Assembly: GCA_002405485.1 (NCBI GenBank)
Contig: DHLW01000026.1
Location: forward strand, 17,382-31,694
Origin: Phycisphaerales bacterium UBA4658
GTDB taxonomy: Bacteria; Planctomycetota; Phycisphaerae; Phycisphaerales; UBA1924
DNA: 14,313 nucleotides
Reading direction: 5' to 3'
The position numbers were made by a program, and so were the translations under genes. Every line of letters begins with the position of its first letter. Within the stretch, counting starts at the first letter, position 1. Below the pieces are notes generated by a model, which worked only from the letters and a program-made list of their open reading frames with translations, was not told where the DNA came from and made no database searches. Positions 6,176 through 13,944 of this stretch are shown one piece after another.

Positions 6176-8073
6176 TGTGCGGCCTCGGCGTCATCGTGTC
6201 GGGAACGCCGATCGAACTGGACCGGATCCAGCGGGCACGAATGGACCGTGCGCTGATGCTGCTCCGCCGGCGGGGGCCGGACGGCTCGCACACGGAGGTG
6301 AGCGGCGACGGGCGGATCGTCATGCTGCATGCGCGACTGGCGGTGCAGGACCTCTCAGACGCGGCCCGGCAGCCGATGATCAGCGCTGACGGGCGAGCGC
6401 GGCTGGTGTACAACGGCGAGATCTACAACGCAGCGGCCCTGCGCGACCGGCTGGTGTCCGAAGGCCACACGCTGGTCTCGCGGTCGGACACGGAGATCCT
6501 GTTCGCCGCGCTGCTGCGGTGGGGTGTGCGTGCGACGCTGGAGCGCGTCTACGGGATGTACGCGTTCGTGCTGGTCGTTGAGGACCGGGTCATCGCTGCG
6601 GTCGATCACGCCGGCATGAAACCGCTGGCGTGGTCCTTCGAGCCGGGCCAAGCGGGGGGCGTGCTGCGGATGGCCTCGGAGTGCGACGCGCTGGCGGAGC
6701 TTCGCGGCGGTCGGAGCATGGATCTTGAGAGCGTGGAGACGCTCCTGAGCGTCGGCTATGTCCCGGCGCCTTCGACCATGGACGCCGGTGTGCGCAAGCT
6801 GGGTCCGGGACAGGTGCTGGAATGGCGGATCGGCGACGCTGGCGGGCCGCGGGTGCACGCGCATTGGAATCCGCCGGAGGAGGTCGATCCCGCACGGACT
6901 CTGGATGCCCAAGCGCTTGGTGCGATCGCGCGGCAGCACACCATCGGCGACCGGCCGATGGCCATGTTTCTCTCCGCGGGGATCGACTCGACGGCGATCG
7001 CCGCGCTCATCGCCGGAAGCGGCGATCTGGCAACGCTCACCCTGAGCCCGGGCGACGCGACCGACGAGAGCGCGATCGCGTCGGACACGGCGTCCCGGCT
7101 GGGCATGCCGCACGAGCGCGTGAGCGTAAATGAGGCGGCGCTTGGGGATCTGCTGCGCCATGCCGGTGCGGCGTTTGACGAGCCGCAGGGATACACCGCG
7201 CTCTTCACCGCGATGCGCATGACTCAGGCGGCGGCGGCGAGCGACACATCTGGCCGTCGGCGGGTCATCATCGGCGGGGACGGGGGCGATGAGGCGTTTG
7301 CCGGATACCCGTGGCATCGCGACCCGCCGGACCACCCACTCTGCCTGCACGCGATCGGCGCGCCGGATGCACGGGCCGGCGCGCTCGCCGCCGCCGTGGC
7401 TCGTCCCGATGCACAGAGCGATGAGCGGCACGCGGCGATGATGGCGCTTGGGTCGATGTCGTGCGTGCGGCGATACCTTGTGCGGACGTTCGGGGGCTTC
7501 CACCCCTCGGAGGCGGCGGCTCTGCTTGGACGCGATCCCGAGGACGCCTTCGAGCGGTTCGGGCGGTGGCTGGAGCCGGCCGATCGACCGGCGTTGCCGT
7601 GGCCTCGGCGGGCGCAGCGGCTGGATGTGCTGGGATTCTGTGCCGGATCGATCCTGCCAAAGCTGGATCGATCGGCGGGAGCGGCGGGCCTGGAGATCCG
7701 GGCGCCGCTGCTGGACCGACGCGTGCTCGATACGGCTCTGGCCGCGCCGGTCGATCCGTGCGAACTCACCGGCGAGGGCTCAAAGCCCCTGCTGCGGTCG
7801 ATCGTCGGGTCTGCGGTCAAGCAGCGTCGGGCGAGCCCGGAGGTCCTTCACCGGCCGAAGCAGGGCTTCAGTCTTCGGCTTCCCGGCGCTTCGCCGCTGA
7901 CGTCGCTTCCGGAGTCGATCGATCGATCCGCGATGCTCCGCGACGGGCTGATCCGCCGCGATTGGCGGTCGTTCATCCCGGACCCCGGGACGATCGGCGG
8001 GCGGGCCTCAGGTGCGCAGCGCATCGTGGCGCTGGCGATGCTCGGCGCGTGGTACGAGCATCGGGTCGGCTGA
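6175..8073 (+). CDS. Glutamine-hydrolysing asparagine synthase-like amidotransferase
   Basis: 632 residues. The ATG at 6175 is fixed by the Met-Cys start (Cys2 becomes the N-terminal nucleophile of class II glutamine amidotransferases) and by GGAG nine bases upstream. The glutaminase half shows RGPD (33-36), YNGEIYN (79-85), SDTE (104-107) and GMYAF (127-131). The synthetase half shows the ATP PP-loop LSAGIDST (266-273, with A in place of the usual G), GGDGGDE (367-373), a KLDR...LEIRAPLLDRRV block (496-517) and HRPKQGFSLRLP (559-570). All key residues seem present. AsnB makes asparagine from aspartate, ATP and glutamine; relatives in surface-polysaccharide clusters amidate sugar carboxylates or act on unknown substrates. 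Context makes a glycan-modifying role possible, but plain asparagine synthesis is not excluded. Its last 66 bp overlap the convergent gene at 8008. Confidence 0.9.
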   Translation: MCGLGVIVSGTPIELDRIQRARMDRALMLLRRRGPDGSHTEVSGDGRIVMLHARLAVQDLSDAARQPMISADGRARLVYNGEIYNAAALRDRLVSEGHTLVSRSDTEILFAALLRWGVRATLERVYGMYAFVLVVEDRVIAAVDHAGMKPLAWSFEPGQAGGVLRMASECDALAELRGGRSMDLESVETLLSVGYVPAPSTMDAGVRKLGPGQVLEWRIGDAGGPRVHAHWNPPEEVDPARTLDAQALGAIARQHTIGDRPMAMFLSAGIDSTAIAALIAGSGDLATLTLSPGDATDESAIASDTASRLGMPHERVSVNEAALGDLLRHAGAAFDEPQGYTALFTAMRMTQAAAASDTSGRRRVIIGGDGGDEAFAGYPWHRDPPDHPLCLHAIGAPDARAGALAAAVARPDAQSDERHAAMMALGSMSCVRRYLVRTFGGFHPSEAAALLGRDPEDAFERFGRWLEPADRPALPWPRRAQRLDVLGFCAGSILPKLDRSAGAAGLEIRAPLLDRRVLDTALAAPVDPCELTGEGSKPLLRSIVGSAVKQRRASPEVLHRPKQGFSLRLPGASPLTSLPESIDRSAMLRDGLIRRDWRSFIPDPGTIGGRASGAQRIVALAMLGAWYEHRVG

Positions 8074-9048
8074 AACCGGCCTTTGCAGGCAGAATCTGGC
8101 GCGGGCCTCGGCAGGTCCCCGGGCGAATCCGCCGATGGTCCGGATCCACTGCGGCGTGCGCGTGTCCAGCGCATAGTCGAACTCGAGCATGCGATCGAGC
8201 GCGTGCGTCGAGGAGAGCGGGCGATCCAGCGGCAACTTCTCGCGCAGATCGGCATCGCGCATGCGGGTGTCGAACTCCGGATACGCGCCCATCCAGTCGT
8301 ACTGGGGCGGGGGCGGATCCGGCCTGCGAGCGTCGGCGGCACCATCCAGCAGTCCCCAGACGGCGACGCGGGCGTCATCGTCTCCGCCCCGGGCGAGGCC
8401 CTCGAGCAGATCGACATAGGTCTGGAGCGATCGACCGGCGTCGTCGGCGATCTCGCGTCGGCCGCGAAGGCGCATCTTCAGGTAGATGTGCCTGAACCAC
8501 TGCTCATCATCGTGCACTCCAACCGGGGATGTGGTCGCCTGGATGCGATAGCCCAGCGGCTGCATCGCGGTGACGACGGCGGTCTCGGGTCGGACGCTGT
8601 GCCGAGCGCCGCACTGGTCCATCACGCCAAGGGCCTTGTCGAGCAGGTGCACGGGATACAGGTGCACGCCGCGGAAGCAGAAGCCGTGGAAGAACCTGCA
8701 GAGGACCAGCGGGGTGATGGTGAACGCATCTGGAGTTCGCAGGGCGCACGCGTGGAGCAGCCGGTCGAGCCCATCGGGCAGGAGGATCACATCGGCGTCG
8801 ATGGCGATGGCCCACGCCGCACCGGACGCAAGGGCCTGCTCGTACGTGGCCTGGACGGCCCGAGCAAAGGGCCGCTCGCGGACGACGAGGACCTGCCGAT
8901 CGGCCCGGCCGCCAAGAGCGTCGACCTGAGCGCGGAGAATCGTGATGGCCGACGACTCGGTGCGTTCGCCGGCCGCCCGCACGATGACCACGCACTCATG
9001 GATGCTCACGCGATCGGACGTCTGGGCGGCGGATGCGGTGGTGGCCAT
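8008..9048 (-). CDS. GT-A-like glycosyltransferase of unclear family
   Basis: 346 residues, starting one base after the upstream gene's TGA (TGACATG), so very likely cotranslated; AAGGCGGG upstream may be a weak SD. The N-terminal half resembles a GT-A fold: a first strand CVVIVRAAGERT (19-30), a second strand VLVVRERPFARAVQATYEQA (53-72), then AIAIDADVILLPDGLDRLL (80-98) with a DxD motif at D84/D86. A mid segment MQPLGYRIQATTSPVGVHDD (162-181) may hold the acceptor site. The rest (200-346) matches nothing I recognise. I infer a cytoplasmic sugar transferase, but it could be a degenerate or novel family. The C-terminal 22 codons (stop included) overlap the 3' end of the amidotransferase gene on the other strand. 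Confidence 0.6.
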   Translation of the reverse strand: MATTASAAQTSDRVSIHECVVIVRAAGERTESSAITILRAQVDALGGRADRQVLVVRERPFARAVQATYEQALASGAAWAIAIDADVILLPDGLDRLLHACALRTPDAFTITPLVLCRFFHGFCFRGVHLYPVHLLDKALGVMDQCGARHSVRPETAVVTAMQPLGYRIQATTSPVGVHDDEQWFRHIYLKMRLRGRREIADDAGRSLQTYVDLLEGLARGGDDDARVAVWGLLDGAADARRPDPPPPQYDWMGAYPEFDTRMRDADLREKLPLDRPLSSTHALDRMLEFDYALDTRTPQWIRTIGGFARGPAEARARFCLQRPVSADPMLVPRAEHRQRHDALRT

Positions 9049-9049
9049 G

Positions 9050-10543
9050 TCAGCCCGCCTTGGCCCGAGGCATGTGCAGCGCCGAGCGCATGAGGGCGAG
9101 GTTCGCCGAGCCGATGACCGCTCGTGCGGCGTCCCAGGTGAGCGTGGCGGGGGGTCGATGCCCGATGAGTGTGCTGAGGCGATCGGCCTCGGCGGAACCG
9201 AGACCGAACGCCGGACTGATCCACGGCGCGCCGGCGAAGTCTTCGACGAGCACGGCCCGGAACGCCGGGGCGTTGCGCACCACGCGCACCATCGGCAGCG
9301 GTTCGAGCAGGGCGACGTCGGCATCGCCGGTCCGGTCGTCCATGGCGAGCACGCGGAGACCTCTCCTGGACGCCTCTCGGACCAGCCGCCGACCCTGACG
9401 ATCCAGGGAGAGCACGACTATGCCGTGCTCGCGTGCGTGGGCGCTTTGGGCGCGGTGGAGCAGGTCGGCGACGATCGAATCCGGGTGGATGATCTTGTGG
9501 GCGAGTTCGTTGGTCGCCGCCTCGATGTCGGCGAAGTCGCACCATTGCTCCTCGGCGCAGCGCACCCACCACCGGCGGAGTTCGGTCAGCCACGGACGCT
9601 CGCGAGAGCCGTCCACCTCCGGGGCCAGGCAGGCCCCGAAGAGCAGGCCCGTGCACGCCGCCTGTGCCAGATCGGCGGCGGAGAACCCTGCGGGCTTCGG
9701 GCGGGAGGCGAGCATCTCCGCCGCGACGGGTTTGCCGGGCGCGGGCTCGGCGAGCGCCTGCATGGTGGCGTACATGAGCGCGGCGTGCCCGACGACGCGC
9801 CGGAATCGGGCCTCGGAGAGGTCGATCAGGTCGTCCAGGCCGGCCGAGCGGGCGGCGTTGAACGCCTTCCGCACCACCCGCGTCAGGCAGGCGCACATGG
9901 GCCCGAACTGCTTGCTCATGCTGCTTGGACGAAGGCGATACGCGGCGACGATCTTCTCAACGCCCTGCCAGCGCTCGCCCTTGATCGCCAGGCGAAGCCA
10001 CATGTCGTAGTCCTCGACAACGCGGAGCGATTCGTCGAAACGCTCCTCGCCGATGGACTCGGGCGTGAACAGGTGCGCGTGGGTCGCGGTGCGGTTCCAC
10101 TCCAGTTGCTCGTCGAGCCCCACCACGGGAGCCGAGACCGGAGACTGTCGTCCCAGCGAGACCAGCCGCTCATCGCACAGCTCATAGCCGGCGTAGCTGG
10201 CCCCGGTGCGGGCCGCGGCGGAGATCAGGGCCTCGTATGCGCCCGGGTACATCGCGTCGTCGGCATCGAGAAAGCTCAGATAGCGTGCATCAAGAGCGAG
10301 GGCGGCCTGCAAGCCGGCGTTGCGCGCCCCGGCCAGGCCTCGGTTCGACTGGTGCACCATGCGGATCCGCGGGTCGGTCCGCATGAGTTCCTCGACGATC
10401 GCCGGGCCGTGGTCCGTCGAGCCATCGTTCACGACGACCATCCGCCAGTCGTCCATGCTCTGGGCCTGTACGGATCGGATCGCCTCTCCGACCGTCGAGG
10501 CGGAGTTGAACATGGGGACGATCACGGTCAGGGTGGTACCCAT
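9050..10543 (-). CDS. Family 2 glycosyltransferase with Rossmann-like C-terminal domain
   Basis: 497 residues. Residues 1-215 are a textbook GT2 domain: TLTVIVPMFNSASTVGEAI (4-22), VVVNDGSTD (36-44), NRGLAGARNAGL (67-78), the metal-binding FLDADDAMYPG (91-101) and VEDYDMWLRLAIKG (176-189), the latter carrying the expected catalytic acid. About 160 residues of helical linker follow, then a small alpha/beta domain (374-440) starting GIVVLSLDRQGRRLVREASR and continuing RGLRVLAMDD, similar in shape to sugar-nucleotide or NAD-binding Rossmann units. The start at 10543 was chosen because the GT2 domain begins right there; an ATG at 10585 would add 14 residues. No SD is present, but a GATAAC box lies 9 nt upstream. 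It heads a two-gene unit with the GT-A-like gene and is divergent from the family 4 gene. Confidence 0.85.
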   Translation of the reverse strand: MGTTLTVIVPMFNSASTVGEAIRSVQAQSMDDWRMVVVNDGSTDHGPAIVEELMRTDPRIRMVHQSNRGLAGARNAGLQAALALDARYLSFLDADDAMYPGAYEALISAAARTGASYAGYELCDERLVSLGRQSPVSAPVVGLDEQLEWNRTATHAHLFTPESIGEERFDESLRVVEDYDMWLRLAIKGERWQGVEKIVAAYRLRPSSMSKQFGPMCACLTRVVRKAFNAARSAGLDDLIDLSEARFRRVVGHAALMYATMQALAEPAPGKPVAAEMLASRPKPAGFSAADLAQAACTGLLFGACLAPEVDGSRERPWLTELRRWWVRCAEEQWCDFADIEAATNELAHKIIHPDSIVADLLHRAQSAHAREHGIVVLSLDRQGRRLVREASRRGLRVLAMDDRTGDADVALLEPLPMVRVVRNAPAFRAVLVEDFAGAPWISPAFGLGSAEADRLSTLIGHRPPATLTWDAARAVIGSANLALMRSALHMPRAKAG

Positions 10544-10552
10544 CGAAACGTG

Positions 10553-10560
10553 GTTATCGG
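10553..10560 (-). promoter_or_regulatory. Putative -10 box for the minus-strand GT2 gene
   Basis: On the minus strand the sequence reads CCGATAAC, nine bases before the ATG at 10543. It is one arm of an 8-bp inverted repeat whose partner (10608-10615) sits before the divergent gene. A -10-like GATAAC this close to the start, with no SD, suggests a leaderless or very short leader. No good -35 box at 17-nt spacing was found. A pair of half-sites for a shared regulator is the alternative reading. Confidence 0.35.
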
Positions 10561-10607
10561 CCAGTGGAACCCTGCGGATGAGCATTCAATCGCGGGATTC
10601 GTCCGAC

Positions 10608-10615
10608 CCGATAAC
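10608..10615 (+). promoter_or_regulatory. Putative -10 box for the plus-strand GT4 gene
   Basis: CCGATAAC ends six bases before the ATG at 10622, the spacing expected if transcription starts at the A of the start codon. It mirrors the box at 10553-10560 exactly on the other strand. No SD precedes this gene and no convincing -35 element is visible. The 78-bp gap between the two divergent starts holds nothing else that I recognise. Confidence 0.38.
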
Positions 10616-10621
10616 GAGTCC

Positions 10622-12022
10622 ATGACCCTTCCGCCTGCGGAACCACAGGCCCGGATCGCTGACGCGATCGTGCACGTGCAGTGCGCCCACACCTCGCTCG
10701 CACGCTGGGCGGAGGTCGGGATGCTGTGGCGCGAGCGGGCGCTGCTGGACCGATTGCCGGGGCTCTTTCAGCACGTGCTGCTGGTGACCTACGGCGGACC
10801 AGATGATCTGTCCTGGGCGGGTCAGGCCCTGCCGTCGGCCCGGCCAGACGCCCTGCACCTGATCACCAATGAGGCCGGGCTCGAGCCTGGTGTGTTCCAG
10901 GCGGAGGTTCCAGAGCGGGTCGGCGAGATGGTGCGACGGCTGGGGATCCGCTCGGCGGTCGTGCACACGGATCAGCACTTCGGCGGCGATGTCGGGGTGG
11001 CGATCGCTCGGGAACTCCGCTCGGGGGGCGTGCGCACGGGACTGGTCGCCCGTGGGGGATATCCGTGGGCCTGGTGCGAAGCGATGGAGCACGGTCCGGA
11101 GTCGGTGCCGGCGCAGAGAGCCGCAGTGCGGGAGCGGGAGCTGTGCGCCGCAGCCGACGTCATCGTCGGCACGACCCCGCTGATGGTGCGGGATCTGGCT
11201 GTGCGGCATGCGCTGCCGTGGGATCGCCTCCGGGTGATTCCGAACTACGTCGTGGTCCACCACGAACCCCCGCCGATCCGCGAGCGCCAGCCGGGAACGG
11301 TGCTGTTTGCCGGCCGGCTGGACCCTCAGAAGCGCGTGGACCTGCTCATCCGGGGCGTTTCGGCGGCCCGGGACCGGGTCCCGGGCGTGCGCCTGTGCAT
11401 CATCGGTCAGGGGCGCCTCAGGCCGGAGTTGGAGCGACTGGCGTCGGATCTGGGGGTTCCAGCCGAGTTTCGGCCAAGGGTGCCGCACGATGAGCTGATG
11501 AACGCGATGCGTCGAGCACGCGTGTACGCGCAATGCTCGCACTATGAGGGGCATCCCAAGACGATCATCGAGGCGCTGGCGCACGGCGTGCCGACGCTCG
11601 TGACGCGCGCCCCCGGCGTGGACGACGAGGTCGAGAACGAACGCACCGGGCTTGTCGTTGCGCCCGATCCACGGCGAATCGGCGACGCGCTGGTCCGGCT
11701 GCTGACCGATGAGCCGCTCGCCCAGCGTCTGGGCATGGAGGCGGCGCGGGATGCTCGATCCAGACTCACGATCGACGCCATCGCACCCGAGCATGCGCGG
11801 GCCTGGAGCGATGCACTGGCCCGCGGCGGATCGATGTCGAGTGTTCCCGTGGTCGGGGTCAGATGGGATGCCCAGTTGCTCAGGGTCGATCCCGAGCGAT
11901 CCGCCGAGGAGTTTGCCGCCGCCCTGCACGCCTTTGCTCGCAGGCTGGATCCGGACGCGCGGTCGCGCTTTCTGGCGGCCTATGGCCGGCAGGCCCCGAC
12001 GACGCCGGCTGGCGCGGTGTGA
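10622..12022 (+). CDS. Family 4 (GT-B) glycosyltransferase
   Basis: 466 residues from the ATG at 10622; the frame is open far upstream but that part is antisense to other genes. The C-terminal Rossmann domain is a clear glycosyl transferases group 1 unit: VIPNYVVV (205-212), GTVLFAGRLDPQKRVDLLIR (225-244), RLCIIGQGRLRPELERLA (257-274), and the retaining-enzyme signature CSHYEGHPKTIIEALAHGVP (305-324), with the E309-x7-E317 pair that contacts the donor nucleotide sugar. The N-terminal half has VVHTDQHFGGDVGVAIARE (113-131), which fits the acceptor-side domain. About 60 residues at the end (405-466) extend past the usual fold, without a recognised motif. No membrane segment. Donor and acceptor are unknown. 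It is a single-gene unit, divergent from the GT2 gene and ending 9 bp before the convergent methyltransferase gene. Confidence 0.88.
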   Translation: MTLPPAEPQARIADAIVHVQCAHTSLARWAEVGMLWRERALLDRLPGLFQHVLLVTYGGPDDLSWAGQALPSARPDALHLITNEAGLEPGVFQAEVPERVGEMVRRLGIRSAVVHTDQHFGGDVGVAIARELRSGGVRTGLVARGGYPWAWCEAMEHGPESVPAQRAAVRERELCAAADVIVGTTPLMVRDLAVRHALPWDRLRVIPNYVVVHHEPPPIRERQPGTVLFAGRLDPQKRVDLLIRGVSAARDRVPGVRLCIIGQGRLRPELERLASDLGVPAEFRPRVPHDELMNAMRRARVYAQCSHYEGHPKTIIEALAHGVPTLVTRAPGVDDEVENERTGLVVAPDPRRIGDALVRLLTDEPLAQRLGMEAARDARSRLTIDAIAPEHARAWSDALARGGSMSSVPVVGVRWDAQLLRVDPERSAEEFAAALHAFARRLDPDARSRFLAAYGRQAPTTPAGAV

Positions 12023-12031
12023 ACGGTTCGA

Positions 12032-12913
12032 TCAGCCGCGGCGAGCGCCGGCGCCGCCCAGACCGGCGAGATACCCGATGTGCAGCGCACGCGCGTGGGC
12101 GAGTTCGCGGGCCCAATCGTCGCGGACGATCACCCGGGGCTCGAGCGCGGCCCGGTCCGGATCGGCCCTGAGCAGCGTGAACGCGTCGGTCAGCAGCCCG
12201 TTGTCATGCCAGGGGATGAGCTCCTGCAGCACCACGCGGAGGCCCACGGCGGCGGCGTCGGAGGCGACGCGCGCCGCCGACGCGCTGGCCCGCCGACCGC
12301 CCGGCACGCGGTTGAGATCCTCGGCGCTGAGCCGATCCGCATAGGCCCCGAGATTCGAGTGGTGCAGGAACGCCGTGCCGCCCGGTCTCAGCACCCGTGC
12401 GATCTCCCGGAGATACGCCGAGAGCGTCGCCTGCTCCACGTGCACCAGCGAGTCATAGGAGATGACCAGGTCCGCGTCGGCGTCGGCGACCTTGGTGAGT
12501 GTGAGGCCGTCGGTCAGCTCGAACGCGGCGTGCGGCTGGTCGCGGAATCTGGCCCTGCAGCGTTCCACGCACCTAGGGGTCACGTCCACGCCCGTGTAGC
12601 GTTCACAGTGGCCGAGCAGGTAGCGGGAAATCCGGCCAAAGCCCGGGGCGATCTCGACGATCGACCGTGCGGGAAGCGCTGCAAAGAGACGCGGATGCAG
12701 CGTGACGCACCACAGCGCATCGGTCGAGCCCCACCCCTCCGACCACTCGTGCCCGCCCTGGGGCCAGGAGTAGTCGGTCCACGCCTGTCGATTCTCGGCG
12801 GCGTCGCTGAGCTCGCTGGGCATCGGCCGGACATAGGTTGCCGCCGAGGGCTTGTGTTCAATCGCGCCCGCGGCCGCGCTCCCGGCGGGACCGGTGGTCG
12901 GTTCGGTGCTCAT
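12032..12913 (-). CDS. SAM-dependent methyltransferase (class I)
   Basis: 293 residues. The ATG at 12913 overlaps the upstream gene's TGA by 4 nt (ATGA). After a variable Ala/Gly/Pro-rich leader (1-30), a seven-strand methyltransferase core is visible: motif I SIVEIAPGFGRISRYL (84-99), the acidic end of strand 2 YTGVDVTPRCVERCR (106-120), LTDGLTL (133-139) and DLVISYDSLVHVE (148-160) as motif IV, then IARVLRPGGTAFLHHSNLGA (171-190). This order is that of the Methyltransf_11/25 type small-molecule enzymes. By context it probably methylates a sugar hydroxyl or carboxyl of the surface glycan or its precursor; the acceptor cannot be read from sequence. Only 9 bp separate it from the convergent family 4 gene, leaving no room for a bidirectional terminator. 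It ends the three-gene unit that begins outside the window. Confidence 0.82.
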   Translation of the reverse strand: MSTEPTTGPAGSAAAGAIEHKPSAATYVRPMPSELSDAAENRQAWTDYSWPQGGHEWSEGWGSTDALWCVTLHPRLFAALPARSIVEIAPGFGRISRYLLGHCERYTGVDVTPRCVERCRARFRDQPHAAFELTDGLTLTKVADADADLVISYDSLVHVEQATLSAYLREIARVLRPGGTAFLHHSNLGAYADRLSAEDLNRVPGGRRASASAARVASDAAAVGLRVVLQELIPWHDNGLLTDAFTLLRADPDRAALEPRVIVRDDWARELAHARALHIGYLAGLGGAGARRG

Positions 12914-13944
12914 GCCTGGAGCGTAGGGGCGTTGAGCATGCGGTCCGCGTCGTGCACGCACGGCTGGTTGGCCGCCTGCAGGAGGCCCAGGCGGAACATC
13001 CAGCGCTTCAGGGGCAGGTGTCTCTGATACGCCGCGGCAGGATCGGTGAGCGTGTCCGATGGCGCATCGGCCAAGGCGTCCATCTCGGCGCGGATCGCGC
13101 CCGCGATCTCCGCGTCGCACTCGACGATTCGTCGGCACTCATCGATCTCCGCGGGTGAGCGCAGGTCGCGGCCGAAGACCTCCCGCGAGCAGGCCGGCGC
13201 GATCTCGGCCAGCTCCCACGCCGCCCGTCCGAGCTTCTGTTCTCGTCCCAGATACTCCTGGATCGAGATGCGATGGTCGTGTTCCACGACCGCCTCTGGG
13301 TGATACAGCACCGGCGGCGCGGCCGTCCCCGGGATTGCGGCGAGGCGGACGCGATAGGCCATCTCCAGATCCTCGAACATCGCGTGCCTCAGCCGCTCGT
13401 CGAATCCGCCCGCGGCCTCGAGCACCGTGCGGGGCATGCTCAGGTTCAGCGTCCACGCGTGCCGAAACCCCCAGTCGTGATCCGGGCCCGCTCGACCGGC
13501 GGCAAGGTCGGCGTCCATCCGGTCGTAGAAGAAGACCATGGAGGACTCGCGGATGAGTCGATCCCATGCGGTGTCGTCGGCGGGTCTCACGAACGGGGCT
13601 GCGCCGAGGATCATCGCGGGGCGGTTCCGTGCGGCATGGGCGCGGGCGTGCTCTGCCAGCAGCGTCGGCGCGGGGCGGACGTCGTCGTTGAGGAACAGCA
13701 GGAGATCACCCCGTGCGAGCCGGAGCAGTCGATTGCGTGTGCCGGCCGGCCCGGCGTGCGGGAATACGTGCATGCCGACGCGGAGACCGGCGTGCTCCCG
13801 GAGTACGGGAGCGTCGCCGCCGTCGATGCCCACGAGCACCTCGAATCGGTCTCTTGGAAGCGACTGGCCGGCCAGGCCACGCAGGCATCGGTCCAGACGA
13901 TCCGGACGACCCAGCGTGGGGATGAGGACGGACACGAGCGTCAT
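12910..13944 (-). CDS. Family 2 glycosyltransferase
   Basis: 344 residues; the ATG at 13944 overlaps the stop of the acyltransferase gene (ATGA) and its own stop overlaps the methyltransferase start in the same way. GT-A features: VSVLIPTLGRPDRLDRCLRG (4-23), VLVGIDGG (36-43), AGPAGTRNRLLRLARGD (64-80), the metal-binding FLNDDVRP (84-91), a strand ending in WTLNLSMPR (164-172), GGFDERL (179-185) and FEDLEMAYRVRLAA (190-203), where E191/D192 would supply the catalytic base. The following HDHRISIQEYLGREQKLGRA (222-241) is a helical segment often seen in rhamnosyl- or galactosyl-type GT2 proteins, but the sugar cannot be named. About 100 C-terminal residues are helical and unassigned. No transmembrane helix. 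It likely acts with the acyltransferase and methyltransferase on one glycan. Confidence 0.87.
   Translation of the reverse strand: MTLVSVLIPTLGRPDRLDRCLRGLAGQSLPRDRFEVLVGIDGGDAPVLREHAGLRVGMHVFPHAGPAGTRNRLLRLARGDLLLFLNDDVRPAPTLLAEHARAHAARNRPAMILGAAPFVRPADDTAWDRLIRESSMVFFYDRMDADLAAGRAGPDHDWGFRHAWTLNLSMPRTVLEAAGGFDERLRHAMFEDLEMAYRVRLAAIPGTAAPPVLYHPEAVVEHDHRISIQEYLGREQKLGRAAWELAEIAPACSREVFGRDLRSPAEIDECRRIVECDAEIAGAIRAEMDALADAPSDTLTDPAAAYQRHLPLKRWMFRLGLLQAANQPCVHDADRMLNAPTLQA

Noticed and set aside
6355..7503. Minus-strand open frame antisense to the amidotransferase
   Set aside because: Arg/His-rich translation without domains; the sense strand carries intact AsnB motifs.
7917..7928. GATCGATCGATC tandem/palindrome
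   Set aside because: Short run inside the amidotransferase gene encoding part of Ser-Ile-Asp-Arg-Ser; GATCG is frequent throughout the window.
10586..11929. Minus-strand open frame antisense to the family 4 glycosyltransferase
   Set aside because: No recognisable protein features, and it covers a clear GT4 gene; an effect of the codon bias.
12023..12031. Possible bidirectional terminator between convergent GT4 and methyltransferase genes
   Set aside because: The gap is only 9 bp and no stem with a T-tract is visible there.
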